Source of the DNA: Coraliomargarita algicola
Lineage (GTDB): Bacteria > Verrucomicrobiota > Verrucomicrobiia > Opitutales > Coraliomargaritaceae
Length of the DNA: 64,000 nt
Assembly (NCBI RefSeq): GCF_033878955.1
Contig: NZ_CP138858.1
Span: forward strand, 5,320,072-5,384,071
Reading direction: 5' to 3'
The stretch's first letter is position 1; the number at the start of each line of letters is the position of its first letter. The position numbers and the translations under genes were made by a program. Under the pieces are notes generated by a model. It was given only the letters and a program-made list of their open reading frames with translations. It was not told the DNA's origin and searched no databases. This document shows positions 1-9,783 of this stretch, in pieces.

Positions 1-707
1 ATTTTGTCTGCTGTCGTGCTGCACGCTGCGCCTGATCCAGATCTTTTTGATGGCCGCGTCAATCCGCCAACGACTCCACCGGCCTCAGAGTCGACCGATA
101 CGCCAGAGCCCGGTGAGGCGGGGGGCGGTGAAAGTAGCGGCGCCACTGCAGCGCCGACTGCGGGGGCCAGCTCTGAAAATGTAAATGAGCCTCCGCGTGA
201 CTTCGAGAATGTCGGTGGCACCGGAGGTGGTGAAACTGTGGCGAATCAGAGTTCCAAAGACGGAGCGAGTGCTTCCATCGGCAGCAGCTCGCCTTCGACG
301 GAGACAAGCGATCCCACCGGTGCTGGCAACAGTTCCGCCGCATTGCCACCCGCCGATGAGGCGCCTGTGAGCGGGCAGGCCGGCGCTTCTGGTGGTGGTT
401 CTGGTGGCGCTTCTGGTGGTGGAGAAGAGCCGCGTAATTTTGAAGACTTCGGCTTCGGTGGCGTCAGCTCGCAAGAGACGGTTGAAGTCAATCGTTCTAA
501 AGAAGTGCTAGCTCCGCGAGCACTGTGCCCAACTCCACGACCGGTGTGCCTGCGTCCAGCGCGTCGGGGGCGACTGGTCCTTCGACTTCGACCAGCACCG
601 GTAATCGCACCGAGGCTGGTGCCGGCCAAAATACAACGGGAGGCTCGCAAGTGGGCGGCGGCAGTGGAAGCGGCGACTACGGCACCAACCTTCCGAGTGG
701 GCTGTGA
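1..707 (+). CDS. Secreted low-complexity repeat protein, 5'-truncated by window edge, frameshifted
   Basis: The visible part opens with a hydrophobic stretch ending in LHAA, which reads like the end of a signal peptide, so the start lies before the window. The rest is rich in Ser, Thr, Gly, Pro and Glu, as in extracellular linkers. It holds two copies of a degenerate repeat: P-R-D-F-E-N-V-G followed by ETV-x-N-x-S-K-D and a Ser-rich tail, then P-R-N-F-E-D-F-G followed by ETVEVNRSKE. Just after the second SKE (about 497-504) this frame turns Arg-rich, while the frame with codons starting at 501 carries on with SASSASTVPNSTTG and ends at 707. One missing base near 500 explains this. No catalytic domain is seen and the function is unknown. 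Confidence 0.5.
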
Positions 708-731
708 GAGTTTGAAATTAGGAATTAGGAG

Positions 732-759
732 TTAGGGATTAGGGATTAGGGATTAGGGA
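732..759. repeat. TTAGGGA heptamer, four tandem copies
   Basis: Four perfect copies of TTAGGGA lie between two secreted-protein genes, flanked by decayed variants (GGAATTAGGAG before, TTAGAAATTGAGAATTAGG after) from about 716 to 778. A related AATTCTTAATTCC-type block lies at 51284-51310. Intergenic simple repeat of unknown role. Confidence 0.8.
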
Positions 760-781
760 TTAGAAATTGAGAATTAGGTGT

Positions 782-1351
782 ATGAGACAGATTAGAAGCA
801 TGAGATTTTTGAGACGTGTCCGCTCGTCGCAGGTCTTGGCGTGCGTGCGTGGCCTGTCCGCTCGCCGGAGGCCTGCGGCGTTTAAGCGATACCAGTGGGC
901 TCTCATGCTCGCATTCATCGGCTCGGTCACCGCAGTCAGGGCCGAGCCCCTGCGGGTGCTGGAGGAGACTGCGATCCCCTATATGAGCTTTCTCTCTAAA
1001 GCTGACTTTGATCAACGCTACCCAGGCGAGCTGGTTGAGGATCCCGCCAAGCTGGATGCGGGCTGGTATGTGATCTACCAACACGAATCACTCAACTATT
1101 ACTACGGCCCCATTTTACTGCAATCCATCGGCGAGGATTACTTGAGCCAACTCCGTGAGACTGTCGAAGCCGCCGTGGCGCAGCGTCCCAGTATTCAAGA
1201 TTACCGATTAGAATTAAGTTACGAGCCCAGTCTAGCGCCTGCAGATCGTCCCTCTGACGAGACGCCTGCTGAGGCATCCATCCCAAATGTCCCGCAGACA
1301 CAGCCTGATTCAGGTTTCTGGGGCTTTGTGAAAAGAATTTTCGGCTTTTAG
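782..1351 (+). CDS. Secreted protein of unknown function
   Basis: The product is about 189 residues. The Arg-rich N-terminus is followed by a hydrophobic segment (MLAFIGSVTAVRA, starting at the ATG at 905) and a plausible signal-peptidase site after VRA, so the mature protein should start EPLRVLEE. ATGs at 782, 800 and 905 are possible starts; 782 has a weak AGG just upstream. The mature part is acidic with several Tyr residues (YYYGPI), then a Pro/Asp-rich linker, then an aromatic-basic tail ending FWGFVKRIFGF. I do not recognise the family. The next 299 bases before the symporter gene show no convincing gene and presumably hold its promoter. Confidence 0.5.
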   Translation: MRQIRSMRFLRRVRSSQVLACVRGLSARRRPAAFKRYQWALMLAFIGSVTAVRAEPLRVLEETAIPYMSFLSKADFDQRYPGELVEDPAKLDAGWYVIYQHESLNYYYGPILLQSIGEDYLSQLRETVEAAVAQRPSIQDYRLELSYEPSLAPADRPSDETPAEASIPNVPQTQPDSGFWGFVKRIFGF

Positions 1352-1650
1352 GTCCTCACTCTTTCGTTTTGTGTCGGATTGAGAGTGATTGGGCGTCTTG
1401 GCGAGTGGTGGTTGCCGCTATTTGGAAAAAAAGATGCCTTTATCACTTATTTGAGCGATAGGCAAGTTGTCTCATCTTGCCTATAATCCCTCGTTTATCA
1501 CTTTTTCTCTGTAATACTGTAGTCCAGACCTTCAATTGATCCCGTATTCAACTTTCTAATTCCTATCTCTGCAACGCATTTTTCAAGAATAGTGTTGTAG
1601 ACTTAATATCAAAGCATAATCAAGTATAGCATCGTATTGTTATCATTAAT

Positions 1651-3138
1651 ATGAAAAACCCCACCATACCTGTCATCCCACGGAAATTCCTGATGTCCTT
1701 TATCTTAGTGACATCGTTGTTCTCTTTGTGGGGCTTTGCTAATGATGTGACCAATCCATTGGTCGCTGTCTTTAAAGATGTATTTGTGATTACAAATGCA
1801 CAGAGCACATGGGTGCAGATGGCATTTTACGGTGGTTACGCGACGATGGCATTGCCTGCCGCGATTTTCATCCGCCGCTATTCGTACAAAGCGGGTATTG
1901 TTGTCGGACTGAGCCTCTATGCTTTAGGAGCTTTGTTGTCGATTCCCGCTGCAGCAGGTGCCAATTTTAATCTCTTCATTATTGCACTGTATGTTTTAAC
2001 CTTTGGCTTGGCCTTTCTTGAGACCACTGCCAATCCGTATATTTTGTCAATGGGGCCTGCTGAAACGGCCACCAGGCGTTTGAATCTGGCTCAAGCATTC
2101 AATCCGTTAGGTTCATTGACCGGGATGTTTATCGCAGGCACAGTCATTCTGTCCGCGATTCAAGTTGAGGACTTTAAGAACGATGTGAACGGCTACGCGT
2201 CTGACCTAGCACCGACTGAAGTGGTCCAGCAACAGCACAATATCCCGTCCTTCCTGCAATCCAAACCCCGCGAGCGTGTGTATGATGCCAACGTGGAGGC
2301 TTATGTGGCTACAGTCGGTGTCAATGCGCCCATGACGGCGCTGCAAGATTTTAAAGATGGTAAGATCACCAGCTTTCAGGGCATGACCCATCGTGAGCTA
2401 CAGCAAAATGACCTCAAGTTGGTGGCGATGCCTTACACCGCGATCGGTTGTGTGGTTCTACTGGTTTTAGGTGTGTTTCTAGTCAGTAAGCTACCGCACA
2501 CCAGTCCCCCGGATGCTTCGCATGACGTCCACTTCGGCCGCACGATCAAGCGCTTGCTCACAAATCCCAATTACGTGGGAGGTGTGATTGCTCAAACATT
2601 TTACGTCGGTGCGCAGATCATGACCTGGACTTTTATCATTCAGTATGCTGAGAATGAGTTGGGGATCGATAAGGCGACCGCGCAGAACTTTAATATTATG
2701 GCGATGGTCATTTTCCTCTGCAGCCGCTTTATTTGCACATTCTTCCTGAAGTATATCTCTCCTAGCAAATTACTGCTGATCCTCAGCGCGGGTGCGATTG
2801 CCTGCACCCTGGGCGCCATTTACATTCAGAGCATCGCAGGGCTTTATTCACTGGTGTTGGTCTCGGCTTGTATGTCGCTCATGTTCCCCACCATTTATGG
2901 TCTTGCTTTGGACGGTGTCGGAGAGGATGCCAAGCTGGGCTCGGCTGGACTCATTTTCGCCATTGTTGGTGGTGTGTTTATGACACGCTTCCAAGGGCAA
3001 GTCCTGGACTTGGACGGCTTCATGGGCACCACGGCGACACGTGGTTCCTTCTTCCTGGTTGTGCTTTGCTTCATCATTATTGCAATCTATGGCTTCACTT
3101 CATCCCGCTTCGTCAAGAAAGCGACTCCTACTGCGTAA
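1651..3138 (+). CDS. fucP: FucP-like L-fucose (or related sugar):proton symporter, MFS
   Basis: A 495-residue major facilitator with about 12 membrane segments that imports a sugar with protons. FucP-family signatures are clear: LWGFANDVTNPLV in TM1, a SYKAGIVVGLSLYALGA stretch after TM2, FLETTANPY in TM4 and RLNLAQAFNPLGS. The Glu of FLETTANP (residue 124) matches the functional Glu135 of E. coli FucP. The residue matching E. coli Asp46 is Asn35, as far as I can align it by eye. The central loop between TM6 and TM7 (about 175-255) is some 50 residues longer than in E. coli. A class II aldolase gene starts 4 bases after the stop, which supports deoxy-sugar use. The substrate is inferred. Confidence 0.85.
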   Translation: MKNPTIPVIPRKFLMSFILVTSLFSLWGFANDVTNPLVAVFKDVFVITNAQSTWVQMAFYGGYATMALPAAIFIRRYSYKAGIVVGLSLYALGALLSIPAAAGANFNLFIIALYVLTFGLAFLETTANPYILSMGPAETATRRLNLAQAFNPLGSLTGMFIAGTVILSAIQVEDFKNDVNGYASDLAPTEVVQQQHNIPSFLQSKPRERVYDANVEAYVATVGVNAPMTALQDFKDGKITSFQGMTHRELQQNDLKLVAMPYTAIGCVVLLVLGVFLVSKLPHTSPPDASHDVHFGRTIKRLLTNPNYVGGVIAQTFYVGAQIMTWTFIIQYAENELGIDKATAQNFNIMAMVIFLCSRFICTFFLKYISPSKLLLILSAGAIACTLGAIYIQSIAGLYSLVLVSACMSLMFPTIYGLALDGVGEDAKLGSAGLIFAIVGGVFMTRFQGQVLDLDGFMGTTATRGSFFLVVLCFIIIAIYGFTSSRFVKKATPTA

Positions 3139-3142
3139 TTGA

Positions 3143-4438
3143 GTGAACTTCGAACTCCTACATCCCCGCGATCAAATCGAGCTGACAATGGCTCGTATCT
3201 ATCGTCGCTACATGACGACTACATCAGGTGGTAATATTTCTGTCCGCTCTGATAACGGGGATGTTTGGATTACGCCGGCACGTGTCGATAAAGGAAATTT
3301 GACCCGTCGCGATATGGCGCGGGTCAAACTAGATGGCACTCAAGTGGATGGGCCGCACCCTCCGTCCTCAGAGTGTCCTTTTCATCTCAGTGTCTACAAT
3401 GCACGTCCTGACATCGGCGCCGTGATACATGCCCATCCCGGTGCTCTGGTGAGCTTTAGTATTTGTGCGCAGGTGCCCGAAACACGCGTATTTCCAGAGG
3501 CATGGAATGTCTGCGGCGCGGTCGCATTTGCGCCCTATGCTTTGCCCGGCAGCGACGCTTTGGGCGATAGCATCGCGGCCCAATTTGCCGCTTCTCCGAA
3601 TACTTTTTGTGTCGTGATGGAAAACCACGGGGTCGTGGTCGGAGGTGTGGACCTCAAGGATGCATTTCGTCGTTTTGAAACATTGGAGTTTACGGCACGC
3701 ACGATTCTACAGGCTCGAAATCTCGGTGAGATGCGTTGCCTCGAGTCCGCGCAATTAGCTAAGGCCGCTGCTGCGTTGACCCAGTTGCCCGTGCGGGAGC
3801 CGCAAGCGCCCAGCAATCGCGAACGCGAGTTGAGGCGAGAGATTCATGACTTTATTCATCGCGCCTATGCCCATGGTTTGGTGACGAGTTCATGGGGGAG
3901 TTTATCGGCACGTATCGACGATAATAGTTTTTTGATCACGCCGACCCGCGTCGACCGCGAGTATTTGACGATTGATGACCTCGTCGTCGTGACCAATGGA
4001 GAATGTGCGGAGGGGCTGTATCCCAGCCGTGCGACCAACTTGCATAAGGCCATTTATGATGCCCATCCGGAAGTTCATTCTGTAATGAATGCACTCCCGG
4101 TGAATGCGACGGCTTTTTCTATTAGTGATGATCGCTTGGATACACGCACAATTCCTGAGAGCTATCTATTCTTAAAAGATGTGCCACTGATGCCCTTCGA
4201 TGAAATGATGGAAACGCCGGATGCCGTCGCTAAGTATGTGGGCCCGGATAATCCTGTAATGCTCTTGCAGCACAATGGAGCCTTAGTCGCCGGGCGCACT
4301 GTTTTGGATGCCTTTGATCGAATGGAGGTTCTAGAGGCAACCGCTCAGGCGATCATCCAGAGTAAACCATTGGGGGAAATATCTTCGATGAATGATTCCG
4401 TGATTGATGAGCTGGTAAAGGCTTTTGGACGCGTTTGA
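3143..4438 (+). CDS. Double-domain class II aldolase/adducin protein, second domain degenerate
   Basis: A 431-residue protein with two class II aldolase domains in tandem, about 8-195 and 228-415. Members such as FucA split fuculose- or rhamnulose-1-phosphate into dihydroxyacetone phosphate and lactaldehyde using zinc. Domain 1 keeps the expected residues: Glu77 in SSECPFH, His96 and His98 in IHAHPG, and His162 in MENHG. In domain 2 the matching positions read PSRATNLH, VMNALP and LQHNG, so the acid and all three metal His appear lost; it is probably structural or regulatory. The gene begins with GTG 4 bases after the symporter stop, so the pair is likely cotranscribed. Confidence 0.8.
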   Translation: MNFELLHPRDQIELTMARIYRRYMTTTSGGNISVRSDNGDVWITPARVDKGNLTRRDMARVKLDGTQVDGPHPPSSECPFHLSVYNARPDIGAVIHAHPGALVSFSICAQVPETRVFPEAWNVCGAVAFAPYALPGSDALGDSIAAQFAASPNTFCVVMENHGVVVGGVDLKDAFRRFETLEFTARTILQARNLGEMRCLESAQLAKAAAALTQLPVREPQAPSNRERELRREIHDFIHRAYAHGLVTSSWGSLSARIDDNSFLITPTRVDREYLTIDDLVVVTNGECAEGLYPSRATNLHKAIYDAHPEVHSVMNALPVNATAFSISDDRLDTRTIPESYLFLKDVPLMPFDEMMETPDAVAKYVGPDNPVMLLQHNGALVAGRTVLDAFDRMEVLEATAQAIIQSKPLGEISSMNDSVIDELVKAFGRV

Positions 4439-4475
4439 TTCGAGCGCTAACACCCGCTTTTAGGAGTCGCTTCGC

Positions 4476-6137
4476 TTAGTCAATTTGACTAAGGAATTTC
4501 AAGATGTTGAGCGAGTGGTCACCAATGCTTTCAATGTTGTTAAGAATGTCGATGTAGAGCATTTCGGATTTTATATTAGCCGGATCGTTCATGCGACGAA
4601 CGGCTTCTCGGCGAAGTTTTTTGCGGGAAGCATCGATCGTTTCTTCCAGGTGCATCGCCGTTTCGATGTCTGCAGCCGTCACTTTTCTACTGAGACATTG
4701 GATGTAGAAATTCATAAACTGGTCGACTGGCATGCTGAAATTGCGAATGGCTGCTTGAGTTTCTACAGGAAGTACTCGCTTTTTTTGATATTTACGTTTG
4801 GCAAGCTTGACCAAATCGAGCGCATTGTCGCAAATTTCTTCGAGTTCCGAGATGACGCGAAGCATGACAGTCACTTCATTGAGGCGCTCACGGCTCAGTT
4901 CGGAAGACGCGCAGTAGATCAAATACTGAGTAATGTCGAATGCGAGGCGGTCGCTACGTTCTTCCATCGCTTTGAGCTCCTGAATCCGGCTGCTGAGGTC
5001 TGTGTCTGGGGATTCGTAAACTTCGTTGAAACCTGTAAACATTTCGCGAGTGAGCTCGGCCATGCGCTTCATTTCGCGTTGCGCTTCGGCTAGGTTGATC
5101 TCTCCGGTCTGCGGTAAATTGGGGGCTTGATACTGAATGTGAGCGTCGTCGAGGCCTTGAACCGTTTTATCGCGTACCATTTTGGTCGCTAAGTAGGCCA
5201 GTTGCGGTATGAACCATGATAAGATAAAGATATTGATCAGGTTAAACAGCGAATGAAACGCCGCGAGGTGGTAAAGTGTGTGTGCTGGATCATTCGCGGC
5301 GCCTGGTGTGATTTGGTCGATGAAATTAGAGAAGAAGCCGAAGATGCAAAGCATCCAACAGACTCCGATGATATTAAGTAGAAAGTGAGCACGGGCGGCA
5401 CGTTTGGCTTCGACGCCTCCTGTCATGGCCGCGAGGTTGGCTGTGATCGTGGTGCCGACATTTTCCCCCAGGACGATGGCTGCTGCATCTTCGTAGCCAA
5501 TCCAGCCTTTTGCGACCAAGGTTAAGGTGATTGCCCCAGCCACTGAAGAGGACTGGACGATAACTGTTAAAATCGCTCCGAAAACAAAGAAGATGGCAAC
5601 CGAGTTCATTCCATGCCCCGACCAGTCGGCGAGGAAAGAGAATAGCTCGGGGTTTACTTTTACGTCTGGAACGGAGTTTTTGAGGAAATTTAGTCCGAGG
5701 AATAAGATGCCGAAACCAATCAGAGCCTCGCCCCCGTTCCGCACCTTTGGAGTGCGGAAGAAGATCATCGCCACGCCAATGCCGACACAGGGTAGGGCGA
5801 TGGAGCTTAAACTAAAAGTAAAGCCGAGTGTGGCGACCACCCAGAAGGTACTGGTGGTGCCCAAGTTCGCGCCCATGATCATGCTAATGGACTCGCGTAG
5901 CGTGAGCAGCTTCGCATTGACGAAGCTGACAATCATTACGGTGGTTGCACTTGATGACTGGACCAGTGTAGTAATTAAGGTGCCACTCACGATTCCAGAC
6001 AGACGATTTCGCGTCATATTGGCGATCAGTGCGCGCAGGCCCTCACCTGAGACTTTCTGGAGGCCCTCACTCATGACCTTCATTCCGTAGAGGAAAAGGC
6101 CTAGACTACCAAATATTGCGAAGAGTGTGGTTAACAT
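4476..6137 (-). CDS. Na+/phosphate cotransporter with C-terminal PhoU-like domain
   Basis: A 553-residue inner-membrane protein of the NptA/YjbB family. The N-terminal two thirds hold about nine membrane segments with the inverted-repeat signatures QSSSATTVMIVSF...GANLGTT and QSSSVAGAITLTL...GENVGTT that form the sodium and phosphate sites. From about residue 340 the protein becomes helical and charged, like a PhoU domain. It ends tail to tail with the aldolase gene, 37 bases away. A possible Pho box lies 29 bases upstream of the start (6166-6187). Confidence 0.85.
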   Translation of the reverse strand: MLTTLFAIFGSLGLFLYGMKVMSEGLQKVSGEGLRALIANMTRNRLSGIVSGTLITTLVQSSSATTVMIVSFVNAKLLTLRESISMIMGANLGTTSTFWVVATLGFTFSLSSIALPCVGIGVAMIFFRTPKVRNGGEALIGFGILFLGLNFLKNSVPDVKVNPELFSFLADWSGHGMNSVAIFFVFGAILTVIVQSSSVAGAITLTLVAKGWIGYEDAAAIVLGENVGTTITANLAAMTGGVEAKRAARAHFLLNIIGVCWMLCIFGFFSNFIDQITPGAANDPAHTLYHLAAFHSLFNLINIFILSWFIPQLAYLATKMVRDKTVQGLDDAHIQYQAPNLPQTGEINLAEAQREMKRMAELTREMFTGFNEVYESPDTDLSSRIQELKAMEERSDRLAFDITQYLIYCASSELSRERLNEVTVMLRVISELEEICDNALDLVKLAKRKYQKKRVLPVETQAAIRNFSMPVDQFMNFYIQCLSRKVTAADIETAMHLEETIDASRKKLRREAVRRMNDPANIKSEMLYIDILNNIESIGDHSLNILKFLSQID

Positions 6138-6165
6138 ATGCAGTGGGTTGTTATAAACACATCAG

Positions 6166-6187
6166 CAAATGTTACGAAAGTGTGACA
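6166..6187 (-). promoter_or_regulatory. Possible Pho box upstream of the Na/Pi cotransporter
   Basis: Read on the minus strand, two adjacent 11-base units, TGTCACACTTT and CGTAACATTTG, match each other at 7 of 11 positions and resemble the 11-base direct repeats of PhoB sites (CTGTCATAAAT-like). The site is 29 bases before the cotransporter start. This is pattern recognition only and no -10 element was assigned. Confidence 0.35.
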
Positions 6188-6397
6188 TCAACGAAAATCG
6201 TCACGATTTCTTCAGTAACTGCAGCTGCGCTCACTCTTACCTTACGCGCTGAAGTCGCCGCATTCTTTATAATTTCATTCACTCAATATTATAGGACACC
6301 ATCTTCCTTCTTTCTGGTGATCGTGGAGCTCACACAGTGATGTATCCTTTTTTCGCTTTGAGTCGCTACGCGGGAACCGCTTAAAAACGCTTACGAA

Positions 6398-6418
6398 GAC
6401 CCGCCAACGGGGCGGGTC
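6398..6418 (-). terminator. Hairpin downstream of addA
   Basis: A perfect 8-bp stem (GACCCGCC / GGCGGGTC) with a 5-base loop lies about 185 bases beyond the addA stop on the minus strand. A short T-run follows about 15 bases later in that direction, so it is a weak terminator candidate. The rest of the 465-base interval between the cotransporter and addA shows no gene. Confidence 0.4.
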
Positions 6419-6602
6419 GATTGCACTGTAAACATGCTATCGCACTGCCCTGTTGGCAGTCCTTTATTAAGCGTGGGTGAGCGGTGAAGCAATACGTTCA
6501 GGAACACTCTTTTTCTGGATATCGTAGGGACGAGCGAACGGAGTTGTCCACGATCGACTGGTTTAGCGTGGGAATGTATGGAACGTTCAATATAAAGATG
6601 AA

Positions 6603-9600
6603 CTATAATTGCTGGAGTTGGGATGTGTGCGTGAAGATTAGTGTTAATTGAATTTGCTCTTTGGTCAGGCCGGTTATTTTTCCTAGTGCTTTGGCGTACG
6701 CTTGTAATTGGGGGCGGTGTTTTTCGGCTGCCTGTGCGATTGTTGTGCCTTCGCGTATGCGGTCGGTTTTATAGTCGATAATTTCGGCCTGCGTAATCTT
6801 GCCCGACGCATCCTTATATATGTGGACGCGGTCGAAGACCCCGTTGATGAATTGCTCGCCTTCGACATAACTAAAGGCTTTTTCACGCCAGAGTTCGACT
6901 GCTTGTGTGGGCTGTGTGAAGAGTGCTTGGATGTCTGGATTCGCAAAGCATTCGTGCAAGAGTGGATCGATCGGGCTTGTTGCTTCTAGCCATGCGATTT
7001 GTTCGAAGGCGTCGTGGACTTGTGTGCCAAATTCGGCGGCGTTGGCCTGGTAGTCGAAGAGTGTGCTGGCTTTGAGGCGTGTGTGCTTGTCGCTTGAAGG
7101 ACGTTGCAGTTGTAGGCGTGGATGGGCGGGCTCGAATTTGGGGTGAATGGGGGGCTGTTCCGGGGGCGTAGACTTGCGGGCTTTCGTCTTAAATGACTGA
7201 TGCCAGTCGGTATCGCCGGTGGCCCAGATTAGGCCTTCGCTATCGGCTTCGTCGCCGAGGCATTGGCGTAGGTAGTGTACGCTGGAGCGTTTGCTGACTC
7301 GGCTGAAATCGCTGATCATGTAGAGCGCGCGCTTGGCGCGTGTCATGCCGACGTAGAGTGTGCAGAGATTGCCGAAGTCTTGTTGGCTTTCGCTTTGCGC
7401 TTGTAAGCGTGACAATTCGGGGTCGGCGGCCATCAGATCTTTTTTGATCGGTTCCAGTATCCATTGGGCTTTGCCTTGACTGTCCAGCAGGGCACTGATG
7501 CGGCGATCGCCGGGGCCGCCGCCTTTATCTTCGTTGACGAGTATGACAATATCGTATTCGAGACCTTTGGATTTGTGAATGGTTTCTACGATCACGGCAT
7601 CGCCGGGCGCGCAGTCGCCGCTGCTGCTATTTTGTAGGTAGCGATATAGGGCGTCCAGATCACGACTGTCCTCGCTGTCGAAGGCGCGCGCTTTTTCAAT
7701 GAGTTGATTCAGGCGTGTGCGGTGGCGAGTGTCCTGGGCGGTGAGTTTGGTCAGGATGCGTTGGCAAGCCCAGCGCACTGCGGACTCGTGATTGTCGCGG
7801 AGTAAACGGGTGCGCAACTCATTGGTGGCTGCGAGTAATGAGTCTGCGCTGGTGGAGGCGTCGATGAGTTGGAGAAAGCCTGCGGCGAGTTGATCGCTCG
7901 GGTGTGCCGCGTGTCGCAACATGGCGAGCAGTGCGGCTCCGGCGGCATTGTCTTCGGCTGGCTTGACTGCGGAGCCGGTGTGGACGGGGAAGGCGCTGTT
8001 TTCACGCAGGTAATCGGCCACTTCGTTGGCGTCTTTATTGCGCCGTACGAGCACGCCGACACTCATGCCACGCTCGATCGGGTTGAGCTGGGTGAGGATT
8101 TCGAGTATGCGTTCGTTGCGGGTGGGGCTGTCGTTTTTCTTGGCTTCTAACCAGCAGGCATAGCCGCTGAGTGCTGCGGTGGCTTTGGACGCGGTATGCG
8201 GCTTCCAAGCGTTGGCCCAGCGTTGCGCTGCGTCGGGCGAAAAGGTTTCGGCGATGAGTGCGTTGTCTTGGAAGCTGGCATTGACGGCGTCGAGAATCGC
8301 CGGGGCTGAGCGCCAGGATTCGGCTAATTGTTGATCGATGATATTGGTATATTGCGCGCGGATGTCGTGAAAGAGACGGTCATCACTGTTGCGCCATAGG
8401 TAAAGACATTGCTTGGTGTCGCCAACGTAGAAGAGTGAGCGTTGTCCGGAGGCGTCTTGTAAGATTTCGTCGATTAGATTGCGAACGACGGCCCACTGTG
8501 GGGGCTGGTATCTTGAAATTCGTCGAATAGCCAGTGGTCGAATTGCCCGTCTAAGCGAAAGTCCATCAATTCACGGGCATTGCTGTCTTCGACACCCATG
8601 GGGGAGCCGAGAGTTTCGGGGAGAGCAAGTGCGTGAGGTCGGCAAAGGCGAGTCGCCCCGGGCGGCGCACCAAGCGGTCGTAGTTTTGGTGGTAGGCCTC
8701 AAGAATGCGATAGACGCCTTGAGTGTTTTGTAGGGCGCGTTGTAAATGATGCCAGACGATGGCCTTTAAAATGTCGGCTAGGGCCGTGCAGAGCGGGGCC
8801 GGCAGGTCGATCTCCTTGCGCACTTTGAGAATGGCTCGCCCAGCCAGGATGTCTGGTGCCACGGCAAAGGCGTTATTGAGCAAGGTATTGAGCTCTTCTT
8901 TGACTGGGTAGTTTTGCACCTTGGTCGCGGCGCTCTCGAAGTCGTTTTTTTGCGACTTCATAAAGTCCTCGGGCACGGCAGCGCGCAGGCTGTTGGCCAA
9001 TTGATCCCAGTCGGGTGCCTGAGCACAGGTCCAGGGACAACCTTGTGGCCAGATACGTGCGGCTTCGCCCCAGAGTGTGGCTTGAGGGGCGTCCAGATAG
9101 AGATTGTAGAGCTGTTCGATGAAATCGGAAACAATGGATTCGACTTTGCGTGCATCGTGTCCGTAGGTGGCCTGTTTGAAGGCCTGCCAAAATTCGTGTA
9201 GTTCTTCGTTCAGCTCGCCGGGGCGATGTACGATGCTGTCGCGCACTTCATTGCGCAGGCGCGGCTCGGAGGTTTCGTCAAGTAGGTTGAGGCTGCCGGA
9301 TAGGCCGAGTTCCAGTGCAAAGGCGGAGACAACGCGAAAGAAAAAGCTGTCGAGCGTCTGCAGGTTGAGTTGGTGCATGCGGCTAATTAAAATGCGCAGC
9401 AAATGGTGATAGCGTGTAGCGTCGGCGTCGATTTGTAGTTCTGCGGAGAGCTGGGCGGCCGTTTGGGGGGCGCTGGCGGCGTCGCTGAGTTTCTCGATGA
9501 TTTTATGAAAGAACTCGCCGGCAGCGGTGCGGGTAAAGGTGAGTGCGATAATACGTTCCGGCTGTTCGGCGAGGTGTAGCAGGTAGATGAAACGGTTGGT

Positions 9601-9663
9601 CAGCTGGTAAGTCTTACCCGAGCCAGCGGAAGCGGAAATCGCGATGTGTTGAAGTGAGTTCAC
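6603..9663 (-). CDS. addA: AddA-like ATP-dependent helicase/exonuclease, two frameshifts as sequenced
   Basis: A UvrD/Rep-type helicase with a C-terminal PD-(D/E)XK nuclease, the large subunit of AddAB, which processes double-strand breaks for RecA. The GTG-started N-terminal part has Walker A ISASAGSGKT. Reading is lost at the G5 run 8600-8604; the segment MGVEDSNAREL...HWLFDEFQDTS (motif II) continues in a second frame until the G5 run 8500-8504; a third frame then carries PQWAVVRNLIDE, motif III (FYVGDTKQCLYLWR) and the rest. Adding one base in each run restores a protein of about 1020 residues. Later parts include VETIHKSKGLEYDIVI, LYVGMTRAKRALY and a nuclease core GVFDRVHIY...AEIIDYKT. 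Because the motifs are intact, sequencing error is as likely as decay. Confidence 0.8.
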
Positions 9664-9705
9664 TGTGAGTTTTTGCAGAATGACTTGGTATGGATTAATT
9701 TATTA

Positions 9706-9732
9706 GGCAGAATCATTGGGGGCAGAATCATT
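9706..9732. repeat. Paired 12-bp direct repeat, left flank of GxxExxY gene
   Basis: Two copies of GGCAGAATCATT (9706-9717 and 9721-9732) are separated by GGG, a 15-base period. The same 12-mer occurs as an inverted pair at 10590-10616, on the other side of the GxxExxY gene. A partial copy (GCAGAATGA) occurs at about 9675. Confidence 0.85.
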
Positions 9733-9783
9733 TTATAGGGAAGGTGAGTTACGTTTCGGGTGTTTCTGGAGCTTGCTGATTCA

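Noticed and set aside
732..759. TTAGGG-like telomeric repeat
   Set aside because: The period is 7 (TTAGGGA), there are only four copies, and it lies between bacterial genes.
5527..6090. 187-codon plus-strand frame opposite the Na/Pi cotransporter
   Set aside because: It is antisense to a well-supported membrane protein and has no recognisable domain.
8500..8604. Programmed frameshifting in addA
   Set aside because: Two shifts of the same sign 100 bases apart in plain G5 runs, without slippery heptamers or stimulatory structures that I can see; sequencing error or mutation is simpler.
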